From NCBI GenBank assembly GCA_964545715.1, contig CAZJHX010000173.1:1-22422 (forward strand): 22,422 bases of DNA. The letters are read 5' to 3'. Numbering within the stretch: position 1 is the stretch's first letter; each line of letters opens with the position of its first letter. Below, piece by piece: positions 8,621 through 16,404 of the stretch. The position numbers and the translations under genes were made by a program. This stretch comes from CAZJHX01 sp964545715 (lineage in GTDB: Bacteria > Myxococcota_A > UBA9042 > GCA-2863065). The notes under the pieces were generated by a model that saw nothing but the letters and a program-made list of their open reading frames with translations, was not told where the DNA came from and made no database searches.

Positions 8621-9865
8621 TCACGTGGACGTTTCCGGAAGCGGCGCATCCAGGTGGTCCAGGTTGACCGCGATTCCGCGGTTGGGGCGCTCCTGATCCT
8701 CTGCCCGCTTGACCGCGTCGCGGCCGAAGCGCTTGCGAATGGCGTCCATCGTGGATTCCAGGCGCAGTCGCTCCGCCAGCCGGTCGGGGTCGAACAGCTC
8801 GAGCTGCTGAGGCCGCTCGGAGACGAAGTCGAAGGCCGCAAGCCCCACCAGCCGGTAAGGCTCGGTGTGCTCGAACCGGTCCAGCAGCTCAACCGCCGCC
8901 TGATACAGCGCCGCGCCGGTATTGGCCGCCGGTCGCAGCGTGGCCTGGCGGCTCACCGACCTGAAGCTGGACGTCTTGAGCTTCACCCGCACACCACGGG
9001 CCAGCATGCCGCCCTTCTTGCGCAGGCGCTGGCCGATGGCGTCCGCCGAGCGGCGTAGGTGCAGCTTGATCTCGGCTGGGTCGGAGACGTCGACGGCCAG
9101 GGTCCGCTCGCTGCCCATGCTGCGCCCGCGCCGGCTGCCTTTGACCCGTCGCGGATTCTCGGCGCGCGCCAGGCTGGCAAACCGCCGCCCCATGGCGCCC
9201 AGCGTGTCGCTGAGCCACCGCGGATCCGCGTCCGCCACCTGGCCGATCGTGCGCAGGCCCACCGCCTCCAGCCGCGGCACCGTGGCGGGCCCGGCGCCCC
9301 ACAATTTGCTGACGTGCAGCGGCGCCAAGAACGCGCGGGCCTCCTCCTGCGGTACGTAGAGTAGGCCGTCCGGCTTGTAGATGGCGCCGGCGACCTTGGC
9401 CACGTACTTGGTGCCCGAGAGGCCGACCGACGCCACCAGTCCGCCGGTCACGTCGCGCACCGCGTCTTTCATCTTGCGCCCGATGGCAAGCGGCGGGCCG
9501 AAGATCCCCTCCGCGCCGGTCATGTCCAAAAAGGCTTCGTCCAGGCTCAGCGGCTCCACGGTCGGCGAGAAGTCTTCGAATGCATCCATGATCAGCGATG
9601 ACAGCTTCATGTACCGCTCGAAGCGGGGCGGCACGACGATCGCCTTGGGACACTTGCGGATGGCGCGGGACATCGGCATCGCGCTGCCCACGCCAAAGGG
9701 CCGGGCCTCGTAGCTGGCGGTGAGCACCACGCCGCGCCCGTTGCGCCCGCCGACCAGGACCGGGCGCCCGCGCAGCGAGGGGTCGTCCAGCTGCTCAACC
9801 TGCGCGTAAAACGCGTCCATATCGACGTGCGCGATCAGTGGCGGTGGCACATATGGAGGGTACAC
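8621..9865 (-). CDS. dinB: DNA polymerase IV, Y-family translesion polymerase
   Basis: About 414 residues. The palm motif HVDMDAFYAQVE carries catalytic Asp15 and the steric-gate Tyr20 (numbering from the GTG at 9865). SLDEAFLD supplies Asp109 and Glu110. The thumb, with its helix-hairpin-helix region (LWGAGPATVPRLEAVGLRTI), and the little finger follow. QLELF at 354-358 is a sliding-clamp binding motif, followed by an additional basic tail of about 55 residues. The start is uncertain: GTG at 9865 has no clear ribosome binding site, and GTG at 9850 would give an N-terminus nearer the usual length. It copies past DNA lesions with low fidelity. The gene stands alone, convergent with the TetR gene (31-base gap) and divergent from the DUF4331 unit. 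No LexA box was recognised. Confidence 0.93.
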   Translation of the reverse strand: MYPPYVPPPLIAHVDMDAFYAQVEQLDDPSLRGRPVLVGGRNGRGVVLTASYEARPFGVGSAMPMSRAIRKCPKAIVVPPRFERYMKLSSLIMDAFEDFSPTVEPLSLDEAFLDMTGAEGIFGPPLAIGRKMKDAVRDVTGGLVASVGLSGTKYVAKVAGAIYKPDGLLYVPQEEARAFLAPLHVSKLWGAGPATVPRLEAVGLRTIGQVADADPRWLSDTLGAMGRRFASLARAENPRRVKGSRRGRSMGSERTLAVDVSDPAEIKLHLRRSADAIGQRLRKKGGMLARGVRVKLKTSSFRSVSRQATLRPAANTGAALYQAAVELLDRFEHTEPYRLVGLAAFDFVSERPQQLELFDPDRLAERLRLESTMDAIRKRFGRDAVKRAEDQERPNRGIAVNLDHLDAPLPETST

Positions 9866-9954
9866 GGATGTTCAGGTGTTGTCGAATGATCGATCCGGTT
9901 TCGAGCCCGCCCCGTAACCCCTCCAGAAAGGAACTACTCCACGGAGAAGACAAC
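9866..9954. promoter_or_regulatory. Divergent gap between dinB and the DUF4331 unit, with a strong RBS
   Basis: GGAGAAG at 9943-9949, five bases before GTG 9955, sets the start of the first DUF4331-type gene. Promoters for both directions should lie in this 89-base gap, but I cannot point to clear -35/-10 elements. Confidence 0.4.
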
Positions 9955-10653
9955 GTGAAAACTCGCTTCATATCTATTGCTCTGTTTACCCTTTTGGTAG
10001 GCGGCCCCGCCCTGGCGGCGGACCACATCGACTCGCCCGCGACCACCGCTGAGCCGGCCGCGGATCTCACTGACTTTTATGCCTGGATGAGCAATGAGGC
10101 ATCCATGCTGAACATGGCTATCGGCACCCATCCGTTTGCAACGGGCGAGTCCCGGTTCTCGGACGCCGCGATGTATGCCTTCCACGTCGGAAGCACTACG
10201 GGTTATGGCGAGGCGGAGCAGACCACCGACGTGATCTGCCGCTTCTATCGCTCCGGCGCCATGATCGAGTGCTGGGCCGGCGACGAATACGTCACGGGCG
10301 ACCCGTCCAACCCCGCGGGAATCAGCAGCGACAGCGGCAAGCTCCGCGTCTTTGCCGGTCTGCGCAACGACCCGTTCTACTTTGAGCTGACGGGCTTCCA
10401 GAACGCCGTGAAGACGGTGGTCTCTGCGGCCCCGAGCCTCAGCTTTGACGACAACATGTGCCCCGTTCTCGACGCCGACACCGCCGGCTCGATCGTCGGT
10501 CTGCTGCAGAGCGGCAACGACGGCGCGCCGGCCAGCAACACCCTCGCGGGCGCCAACGTGATGGCCCTGGTGGTGCAGGTCGACAAGTCCGTTGTGAACA
10601 GTGGTGGTCCGCTTCTGGCCGCCTGGGCCTCATCGCACCGCGCGCAGCTGTAA
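9955..10653 (+). CDS. Exported DUF4331-type protein, N-terminal half
   Basis: 232 residues from GTG with a strong ribosome binding site. A Sec signal peptide (MKTRFISIALFTLLVGGPALA) precedes ADHIDSP and PAADLTDFYAWM, the hallmark N-terminus of DUF4331 proteins (usually SSHREAP-like, then DxTDxYAF). The rest is beta-rich, ending VMALVVQVDKSVV and LLAAWASSHRAQL, which matches the middle of a DUF4331 domain (value strands followed by a W-A-S element). The family's C-terminal part is absent here but is recognisable in the next gene, 12 bases downstream. DUF4331 function is not established. Periplasmic or secreted location is predicted. Confidence 0.75.
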   Translation: MKTRFISIALFTLLVGGPALAADHIDSPATTAEPAADLTDFYAWMSNEASMLNMAIGTHPFATGESRFSDAAMYAFHVGSTTGYGEAEQTTDVICRFYRSGAMIECWAGDEYVTGDPSNPAGISSDSGKLRVFAGLRNDPFYFELTGFQNAVKTVVSAAPSLSFDDNMCPVLDADTAGSIVGLLQSGNDGAPASNTLAGANVMALVVQVDKSVVNSGGPLLAAWASSHRAQL

Positions 10654-10665
10654 GGAGAAATACAG

Positions 10666-11337
10666 ATGTTTAGAATGACGACACGACTCGGCCTGATCGG
10701 CCTCACCTCGGTTCTTCTCGTCGCCTGCGCGACCGAGACCAACAGCCCTGGCCACCACGCCGCGGACAAAATGCCCAACGTCGACGCTGAAGAGACCGTC
10801 GCGCTGGGTCCGGCGGCCAAGCCGTCGCTCGGCATGCAGATCGACCGCGTGGGTCGCCCGGCCATCGGCACCGCCCTCATCGGCGCGTTCCACCCGGACG
10901 AGTCGGCCAAGTACTCGCTGAAGGATGACTACAACAGCAACGGCGACCCGGCCACCTGGCAGGCGTCCTACCACGACGAGATCATGGCCAACCTGGCGAT
11001 CCTCGACTCCCTGGACGCCGACTGCGGCAACCAGCTGGTGGCCGACGCCGGCGAGAAGCGGTACGGCTTCTTGGCGACTGTCCTGGCGGACGACCGGCTC
11101 TACATCCACTCGGACCGCGCGGTCTGCGGTGAGTACCTGGGCCTGGAGGCCGAGATCGTCGGCGCCATCCCCGAGGGGGCTGGCGGCTGCGGCGGGCGTG
11201 GTCCCGCTGATGACGTCATCGAGCGCAGCTACTCCGCGCTGGCCGCCGGTCTACTGGCGGGCGTCGACGACGGCGTCACCAGCGACGACGGTCAGCTGCT
11301 CGAGACCTTCCCCTTCCTCTCCGCGCCGTCGCTGTAA
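10666..11337 (+). CDS. Lipoprotein resembling the C-terminal half of DUF4331
   Basis: 223 residues; TAAGGAG nine bases upstream of the ATG is a very good ribosome binding site. Lipobox LLVAC gives lipidation at Cys21. The mature part contains MQIDRVGRPAIGTALIG, then FHPDESAKYSLKDDYN, and near the end CGGRGPADDVIERSYSALAAG, DDGVTSDD and FPFLSAPSL. These correspond in order to the C-terminal blocks of DUF4331 proteins (xVxRxGxPLxN, GGRTPxDDVID, DGVxxND, FPYLAxP). It lacks the HxDSP N-terminus, which is in the preceding gene. The pair may assemble into one fold after export. It is followed three bases later by a helical-repeat lipoprotein gene. Confidence 0.7.
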   Translation: MFRMTTRLGLIGLTSVLLVACATETNSPGHHAADKMPNVDAEETVALGPAAKPSLGMQIDRVGRPAIGTALIGAFHPDESAKYSLKDDYNSNGDPATWQASYHDEIMANLAILDSLDADCGNQLVADAGEKRYGFLATVLADDRLYIHSDRAVCGEYLGLEAEIVGAIPEGAGGCGGRGPADDVIERSYSALAAGLLAGVDDGVTSDDGQLLETFPFLSAPSL

Positions 11338-11340
11338 GCC

Positions 11341-12510
11341 ATGTTGACCCCCCGACTCATCCGGCTGACGGCGCTGCTTGCGCTGGTCGCCTGCTCCGAC
11401 CCGACAGGTCCCGCAGTGACAGCCTTTCCTGAGCCCGAGCCGGTTGTTCTCGGGGGGCTCACGACCGATGGCGAGACCGCTCGCCAAAACCTGGACGCCC
11501 GCATCCAGGGTCTCACGCAGGCCCTGGAGCGGACGCCGCACCTCTTCTCGCTGCGCGCCGGACTGGTCCACGCGCTGCTCTCCCGCACCGCGTTCTTCGG
11601 CTCGTACGGCGACTTCGATCGCGTACTGGCGCTGTCCGCTGACGGCCTGACCGAGCACGACAGCGACGACGCCTCACGGGTCCTGCGCGCCCAGGCGCTG
11701 CAGGCGGTACATCGCTTTCAAGAGGCGCTGGCCCTCGTCGAGCCCGTCGGCCCGGCAGCCGACGGGGTTCGCGGCACGATCGCGCTGGCGTTGGAGCAGG
11801 ACCTGGCCACCGAGCTCCAGCGTCGTGAGGCGGCGGTCGCGACGCGGGCGTCCTTCGACTCGCTCAGCGCGCTGGCCGCCGTGCGCAGCCGGGTCGGCGA
11901 CTTCGATGGGGCTGACGCCGCGTATCGGGCGGCGGCAGAGGCATACGCCGACGTCTCACCATTTGCGTATGCGTTTGTCGCCTTCCAGCGCGGCGTCATG
12001 TGGGCCGAGGTCGCGGGTGATCCGCTGCGCGCGGTGCCGCTGTACCGCGAGGCGCTGCGTCTGGTGCCCGGCTATGTGGTCGCCGGCGTCCACCTGTCCG
12101 AGCTGGAGGCCGAGCACGGGCTGTTGCCTCAGGCGGTGGCACGTCTCGAGCTGCTTGCGGGGGCGACCGCGGATCCCGAGCCGCACGGCCTCGTCGGAGA
12201 GCTGCTAGGCAGCGCCGCCCACGTGGACGAGGCACGCAAGCGCTACGATGCGCTGCTGTCGACGCATCGTGAGGCCTTTCTGGATCACGGCTCCGAGTTC
12301 TTCGCCGGCCCCGGTGCGGACCCGGAGCGCGCGCTGAGTCTGGCGCTGGAGAACCTGGCGCTGCGGCCCACCGAGCGCGCCAGGCTGGTCGCCATCGAGG
12401 CGTCGCTGGCGGCCGCTCAGCCCGACCTGGCCTGTGAGCTTTCGGCCAAGGTCGGACCCCATCCCGTGTCACTTCCCCTCCAGGAGCTCGCAGCCGCCTC
12501 GTGTAAATAG
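11341..12510 (+). CDS. Helical-repeat (TPR-like) lipoprotein
   Basis: 389 residues. Lipobox LALVAC places the lipid on Cys18, followed by a Pro/Glu-rich linker. From about residue 45 to the end the protein is a run of Ala/Leu-rich amphipathic helices with TPR-like spacing, for example RVLRAQALQAVHRFQEALALVEP, split here as RVLRAQALQ plus FQEALALVEP, and AVPLYREALRLVPGYVVAG. Such scaffolds mediate protein-protein contacts. It begins three bases after the DUF4331-type lipoprotein stop with no clear ribosome binding site, so translational coupling is likely. It is the last gene of the three-gene unit. Confidence 0.7.
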   Translation: MLTPRLIRLTALLALVACSDPTGPAVTAFPEPEPVVLGGLTTDGETARQNLDARIQGLTQALERTPHLFSLRAGLVHALLSRTAFFGSYGDFDRVLALSADGLTEHDSDDASRVLRAQALQAVHRFQEALALVEPVGPAADGVRGTIALALEQDLATELQRREAAVATRASFDSLSALAAVRSRVGDFDGADAAYRAAAEAYADVSPFAYAFVAFQRGVMWAEVAGDPLRAVPLYREALRLVPGYVVAGVHLSELEAEHGLLPQAVARLELLAGATADPEPHGLVGELLGSAAHVDEARKRYDALLSTHREAFLDHGSEFFAGPGADPERALSLALENLALRPTERARLVAIEASLAAAQPDLACELSAKVGPHPVSLPLQELAAASCK

Positions 12511-12717
12511 CGCCCATGGCAAGTGGCCGGGTTCGACTGTGTCGCCCTTCAGGTGGCCACCGCTGGTGTCTCAAGTCCGCACAACTGCCGTGTCACACAT
12601 AGGGACTCTTGTGGCAGGCGTTACACGCAAAAATCAGCGCATCAGCCGAGAGGTGCATGAAAACAACAACTTACGCGATGTTATCAACTTGGCCCGGGCC
12701 TTGCGTTGTAGCCGCCC
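12511..12717. other. Intergenic gap with AT-rich patch and a GGCCCGGGCC palindrome
   Basis: 207 bases without a convincing gene. An unusually AT-rich stretch (about 12655-12690) precedes a perfect 10-base palindrome at 12691-12700, shortly before the ATG at 12718. This could be promoter and operator for the next pair, but no good -35/-10 spacing is visible. I see no intrinsic terminator for the upstream unit. Confidence 0.3.
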
Positions 12718-13083
12718 ATGCGATGGACCCTCCCGCTCTTGCTGCTGATCGTGCTCCTGGCGCCGCCGGCGTCAGCCGAGATGGCGGCGAGCGACCTGAC
12801 GGTGGTGCCCTTCTCGCGCCATACCGTCCTGCTCGATCTGCGGGATACCGCAAGGCGGGTGTCGGCGCTGCAGGACCTGACGCTGGTTCAGTGGGCAGAC
12901 GCCAAGGCCCCGGCGCTGATGCTTAAAACGGACGTGGGTAGCGATATCCAGGCTACGGTGGAGATCCACGCGCGCACGCCGGGCGTGTTCATGTTCTACG
13001 CCCGGCTGGCTGTCTCCAACGACGTCTTCCTGGGCGAGTCCGGTCGCATGTCCGTCAGCAGCGGCTTCCGCACCTCCTTTTGA
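12718..13083 (+). CDS. Small exported protein of unknown function
   Basis: 121 residues with a classical Sec signal peptide (MRWTLPLLLLIVLLAPPASA) and no lipobox. The mature protein of about 100 residues is beta-rich (LTVVPFSRHTVLLDL, ALMLKTDVGSD, FMFYARLAVSND) and has no cysteine. No ribosome binding site is visible before the ATG. The stop overlaps the TTG start of the next gene (TTGA). I do not recognise the family. Confidence 0.65.
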   Translation: MRWTLPLLLLIVLLAPPASAEMAASDLTVVPFSRHTVLLDLRDTARRVSALQDLTLVQWADAKAPALMLKTDVGSDIQATVEIHARTPGVFMFYARLAVSNDVFLGESGRMSVSSGFRTSF

Positions 13084-13595
13084 CCGACCTGCCGCCAAAC
13101 CAGGCGTATTACCGTGCCTGCGCTGGTCGCTGGGCGTGCCGGTTGGGCGGAGATGTCCGCGATTTCTCGGCGCTCCGGGGCGCGGTCGGGCTGATAAACG
13201 CCTTGAGCCTCGTGACCTTGTCCCGCTGGCCCCCGTTTTTGGGTACGCCTGTTCTCAAGACTTCCGTGGCTTTCGAGGACTCGGGCGACGTCGTCCACAC
13301 GACCGCAGTGACCTGGCTGGGCGTGCCCCTGGTGCGAAGTCGCGAAGTGATCACGCTGGATCAAGACGGTACGCGTCTGCGCATGTCCGGGCAGTCGCGG
13401 TTTCTGGTGGCACCGTGGCGCGTAGAGTGCGTCGAGGGCGTCGGTGAGATCGACGCGTCCACGACCCGCGCGACGTACCAGCTGCAGCTGATGGGGACCC
13501 AGATGTTGCAGACCACCGAGCGCTCGGACGACGCCGTCACGCTTACTCAGACGATGCCGGGGTACGCGGCGGTGCAGCCGCTGGAGCGGGTTTAA
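13080..13595 (+). CDS. Hypothetical protein, TTG start overlapping the previous gene
   Basis: 171 residues beginning at TTG in a TTGA overlap. It starts TDLPPNQAYYRACAGRWAC and continues with alternating strands (VAFEDSGDVVHTTAVTWLG, REVITLDQDGTRLRM, ATYQLQLMGTQML) that suggest a lipocalin- or barrel-like fold. The N-terminal AYYRACAGRW resembles start segments of small lipid- or ligand-binding proteins, but I cannot name a family. There is no signal peptide. The 3' end overlaps the convergent minus-strand gene by 53 bases (13543-13595). The TTG is chosen because of the coupling overlap; an in-frame later start is possible. Confidence 0.6.
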   Translation: MTDLPPNQAYYRACAGRWACRLGGDVRDFSALRGAVGLINALSLVTLSRWPPFLGTPVLKTSVAFEDSGDVVHTTAVTWLGVPLVRSREVITLDQDGTRLRMSGQSRFLVAPWRVECVEGVGEIDASTTRATYQLQLMGTQMLQTTERSDDAVTLTQTMPGYAAVQPLERV

Positions 13596-14523
13596 CCGGG
13601 TCGGCTTTTGGCGCGGTGCACGTCTGCGCGTCGAGGGTCCAATGGGCCACGCGCTCGCTCATTTCGTGGCCGTACGTCGACTGCGCCAGCTTCACGACCA
13701 GATAGCGCTCTCCCGGGACGACGCGCATCGATGCGGTGGCGTCATCTCGCTTCTCGATAGCGGCCAGGCGGGTCCATGGGTGCCCGCTGCAGCGCCAGAC
13801 CAGCTCGTCGCGCCGCCACTTCACGTTCAGCTTCGAGCGGGCAAACGCGCGGTTCTGCCCCGGCGACAGCTCCAGCTCAGGCCATTGCCGCATCGAGAGC
13901 AGTCCGGCCGGACCGACAGCGCCCTGGATGTGTGAAACATCCGCCTCCTCAAGGATGATCTGCGTCGGCTCCTGGCCGGATCGTTGCGGGATCACCCGGT
14001 CGTAGGTCGTGGGACCCGTCGCGCGCACGGCCCATTTGCCACTGTGGTGAAACGGCTCGGTGACGCCATCGATGCAGACGGCTGCGGACAGCTTGGGGGA
14101 CCAGCCCAGGCAGTCTCCGAGCTCTGCCTCTCCGGCCTCGATCGGCTCCTTGTCCTGATCCCAGGCAGGGAGGGGGCGTGGCGGCTGTGCGGTGGTGATC
14201 GGGCGCGCCTTCGTCGGAGTGCACTTGCGTACGGACGTACGCCGCTTGTTTTGTCGCAGCGTCTTACGCAGCGCGTCGGCCGTCGTGCGCTCGGTCTCAA
14301 AGGCCGCGACGATCACAAGTTGGCCCCACGCCATCTCCCCGAAGTCGCGCGTGTCGTACAGCCCGGGGTTTGGCGCACCCGCAGCGCGGAGCTTCTCGAG
14401 CTGTTTGAGCCCATACTGCAAGCGCTCGTATGGGACGACGCCGGCGACGACACATGAGCCCGCGCTGTTGAGGGTGGGGGGTGGCGCCGCGATCGCAGCC
14501 GCAGCCAAGAGGCCCAGCAGCAT
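13543..14523 (-). CDS. Exported protein with SPOR-like N-terminal domain
   Basis: 326 residues. A short hydrophobic signal (MLLGLLAAAAIAAPPP) is followed by about 80 residues (24-101) with the SPOR-like layout: SCVVAGVVPYERLQ, a helix, LYDTRDFGEMAWGQLVIVAA, a helix and TSVRKC. A linker rich in Pro follows, then a region with WSPKLSAAVCIDG and GKWAVRATG, and a further beta-rich domain with VVPGERYLVVKLAQ. The tail is Pro/Ala-rich. The ATG follows the upstream stop directly (TAGATG). SPOR domains bind denuded peptidoglycan, which would place it in the periplasm; the domain call is moderate. Its 3' end overlaps a convergent gene by 53 bases. Confidence 0.6.
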   Translation of the reverse strand: MLLGLLAAAAIAAPPPTLNSAGSCVVAGVVPYERLQYGLKQLEKLRAAGAPNPGLYDTRDFGEMAWGQLVIVAAFETERTTADALRKTLRQNKRRTSVRKCTPTKARPITTAQPPRPLPAWDQDKEPIEAGEAELGDCLGWSPKLSAAVCIDGVTEPFHHSGKWAVRATGPTTYDRVIPQRSGQEPTQIILEEADVSHIQGAVGPAGLLSMRQWPELELSPGQNRAFARSKLNVKWRRDELVWRCSGHPWTRLAAIEKRDDATASMRVVPGERYLVVKLAQSTYGHEMSERVAHWTLDAQTCTAPKADPVKPAPAAAPPRTPASSE

Positions 14524-15036
14524 CTACTGGCGCTCGCAGGCCTCTGGCAGGTACTTGGCGGAGTCGCCAAGCTCGTCGTTCAGCGCGTTCACCGTCTCCT
14601 GAACGATCAGCGCGCAGCTCGGGGCAGTGTCGCTGCCGCCCTCCGAGTTGCCCTGGTCCACGACGGAGATGTAGTTCTCCCGGGTCTTGTCCAGGCCCTC
14701 ATCGCACGATTTCTGCGTGAGGTAGACCGGGCACTCGCCCTCTTTGAGGTCCTGATAGGTGCTGATGGCCGTAGACAGCACCGACTCCTGCGCATTGCAC
14801 GCGTCCAGGATGGTCTGGGGCGCCGTGAACAGCTTGATCTGGCCGCAGTCACCCTTGATCACCTTGCAGCACGCGATGGCCTTGGAGCAGTTGGGCAGCG
14901 CCGGCTCGTCCAGATTCCCGAGCTGGGCGGGCGTGCAGCCTGTCTCGTGCTCGACGAACTCGTCCAGGAGCTCGCTGGGGGAGCTGCAGCCCAGGATCAG
15001 GGTGGTCAGGCAGATGAACGGAGCCAGTCGATGCAT
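14524..15036 (-). CDS. Cysteine-rich lipoprotein of unknown function
   Basis: 170 residues. The signal MHRLAPFICLTTLILGC puts the lipid on Cys17. The mature part holds nine further cysteines (TGCTP, NCSKAIACC, GDCGQ, DACNA, GECPV, KSCDEG, SCALI, EACER), which suggests a disulfide-stabilised helical protein in the periplasm or at the surface. No heme motif is present. GAGG stands eight bases before the ATG, and the gene starts ten bases after the M28 peptidase stop. No family recognised. Confidence 0.7.
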   Translation of the reverse strand: MHRLAPFICLTTLILGCSSPSELLDEFVEHETGCTPAQLGNLDEPALPNCSKAIACCKVIKGDCGQIKLFTAPQTILDACNAQESVLSTAISTYQDLKEGECPVYLTQKSCDEGLDKTRENYISVVDQGNSEGGSDTAPSCALIVQETVNALNDELGDSAKYLPEACERQ

Positions 15037-15046
15037 GCGTGGTACC

Positions 15047-16378
15047 TCAGTCAGCCGGGAACGGGGGCGGAATCTCGCCAGGATGCACCTTGGGCAGCTC
15101 CAAAACCAGGAAAAACAGGGTGCCGCCCAGCCAGCCGTCGACGCCGCCCTGGACCTTCTCCAGCACGTCCCAGCTTCCGCTCTCGATCACCTCATCCAGC
15201 TGACCCATCAGCGCCTCGGCGCGGTCGCGCTCCTCGTCGGTCAGCACCTCGGACGCCAGGACGCCCTCGCCCAGCTTGCGCACGTCCTTGGCGGATTGCA
15301 CGTCCAGCGGCTTGGGCCCCTCATACGCAAAGCGCTCGGTCGTCTCACCCAGACGATGCAACGCGCCGGCCAGCCAGCGCGCGTTCTCCAGCATCATGCG
15401 GTAATCCATGGTGATCGGGTCGTCCTCGACGGTGTGGTAGGCGGCAAACCCGATGTTGACCATCCACACGGCCGGCACGCCCACGTGGTGGAACTCGTCC
15501 TGATCGCTGGCAAACAGCAGGATCATCGCGCGATTGATGAACACCAGCGCGCTGTCGACCAGATCATCGGTCCCGCGCAGAAACTCCAGCAGCTGCGGGC
15601 TGTGCTCGGCGCCCGAGAGCCCGATCACGCTGAAGTCGGGCAGCATGCGGCGCCCCAGCGGGTCTCCGGAGATGGCGGCCACGATGTTCTCGTGCGGGAT
15701 CGGGGGCGCCGTCAGCCAGTACTCGGCGCCCTGCAGCCCACGCTCCTCACCGTCGCTGATCAGAAACACGATCGAGCGGCCCGTTGCCGCCTGCTGCTCC
15801 ACCAACACCCGCGCGACCTCCAGGCCGACGGCCACGCCGCCCGCGTCGTCAAACGCGCCGTTGAAGACGTCGCCGGACTTGGTCACGCCCAGGTGATCGT
15901 AATGCGCGACATAGACCACGTACTCGTCCGCTCGCTCCGGGTCCGTCCCGCGCAGCAGCCCGACCACATTGACGCCGCCCGCGTGCGTGTTGGGCACCAC
16001 CGTCCCGTCCGGCTCCAGCTGCCAACTGCCCGGCTCTACCGGCGCATCGAACTCATGGAAGAACGTGCCGTTGTCGCCAAACGGCTCCAGCCCCATCGCA
16101 GCCATCGCGTCAGCGACGTGCTCGCGTGCCTTGAGGCTACCGTCGGAGCCCGGGATCCGGCCGCCCAGCGCGTCGTCCGCCAAAAAGTCCACGTCCGCCT
16201 TCATACGCGTGGCCGACAACGCCGCCGTCGCCTTCTCCAGCGGCGTCAGCTGCGGGGGCGGGGTGTCCGTCCCGACGTCTTCCGCCGGGGGCTGCGCGCT
16301 GTCCTGCTCGGATCCGGTCTTGTCAGCCGCGCAGCCCAGGCAGGCCACACACCCCATCCATATCGCCAGTATTCGCAT
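15047..16378 (-). CDS. M28-family zinc aminopeptidase lipoprotein
   Basis: 443 residues from ATG at 16378. The signal ends in CLGC (Cys16), followed by an acidic, Pro-rich linker (20-45). The peptidase core shows the full M28 two-zinc ligand set: His159 (AHYDHLG), bridging Asp177 (NGAFDDAGG), Glu211/Glu212 (SDGEERGLQG: general base and ligand), Asp239 (SGDPLG) and His315 (AYHTVED). M28 enzymes release N-terminal residues from peptides; this one should face the periplasm or outside. A C-terminal extension of about 60 residues ends PPPFPAD. The frame is open further upstream, but the lipobox fixes the start. It begins 26 bases after the NrfD stop on the same strand, so read-through from the respiratory cluster is possible, though no functional link is evident. 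Confidence 0.85.
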   Translation of the reverse strand: MRILAIWMGCVACLGCAADKTGSEQDSAQPPAEDVGTDTPPPQLTPLEKATAALSATRMKADVDFLADDALGGRIPGSDGSLKAREHVADAMAAMGLEPFGDNGTFFHEFDAPVEPGSWQLEPDGTVVPNTHAGGVNVVGLLRGTDPERADEYVVYVAHYDHLGVTKSGDVFNGAFDDAGGVAVGLEVARVLVEQQAATGRSIVFLISDGEERGLQGAEYWLTAPPIPHENIVAAISGDPLGRRMLPDFSVIGLSGAEHSPQLLEFLRGTDDLVDSALVFINRAMILLFASDQDEFHHVGVPAVWMVNIGFAAYHTVEDDPITMDYRMMLENARWLAGALHRLGETTERFAYEGPKPLDVQSAKDVRKLGEGVLASEVLTDEERDRAEALMGQLDEVIESGSWDVLEKVQGGVDGWLGGTLFFLVLELPKVHPGEIPPPFPAD

Positions 16379-16404
16379 GATTGGCGATGGTAGCAGCCGC
16401 GGCG

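Noticed and set aside
9934..9950. CTCCACGGAG hairpin near the DUF4331 ribosome binding site as a riboswitch-like element
   Set aside because: Only four paired bases; too short to support regulation.
12608..12630. TGGCAGG-like sequence reminiscent of a sigma-54 promoter
   Set aside because: The -12 TTGC element is missing at the required spacing.
13071..13080. CACCTCCTTT, identical to the 16S rRNA 3' end (AAAGGAGGTG on the minus strand)
   Set aside because: No start codon follows at a useful distance on the minus strand, and on the plus strand it is ordinary coding sequence; probably chance.
14759..16393. 544-codon plus-strand open frame opposite the M28 peptidase
   Set aside because: The minus strand carries all five M28 metal ligands; the plus-strand frame has no domain features.
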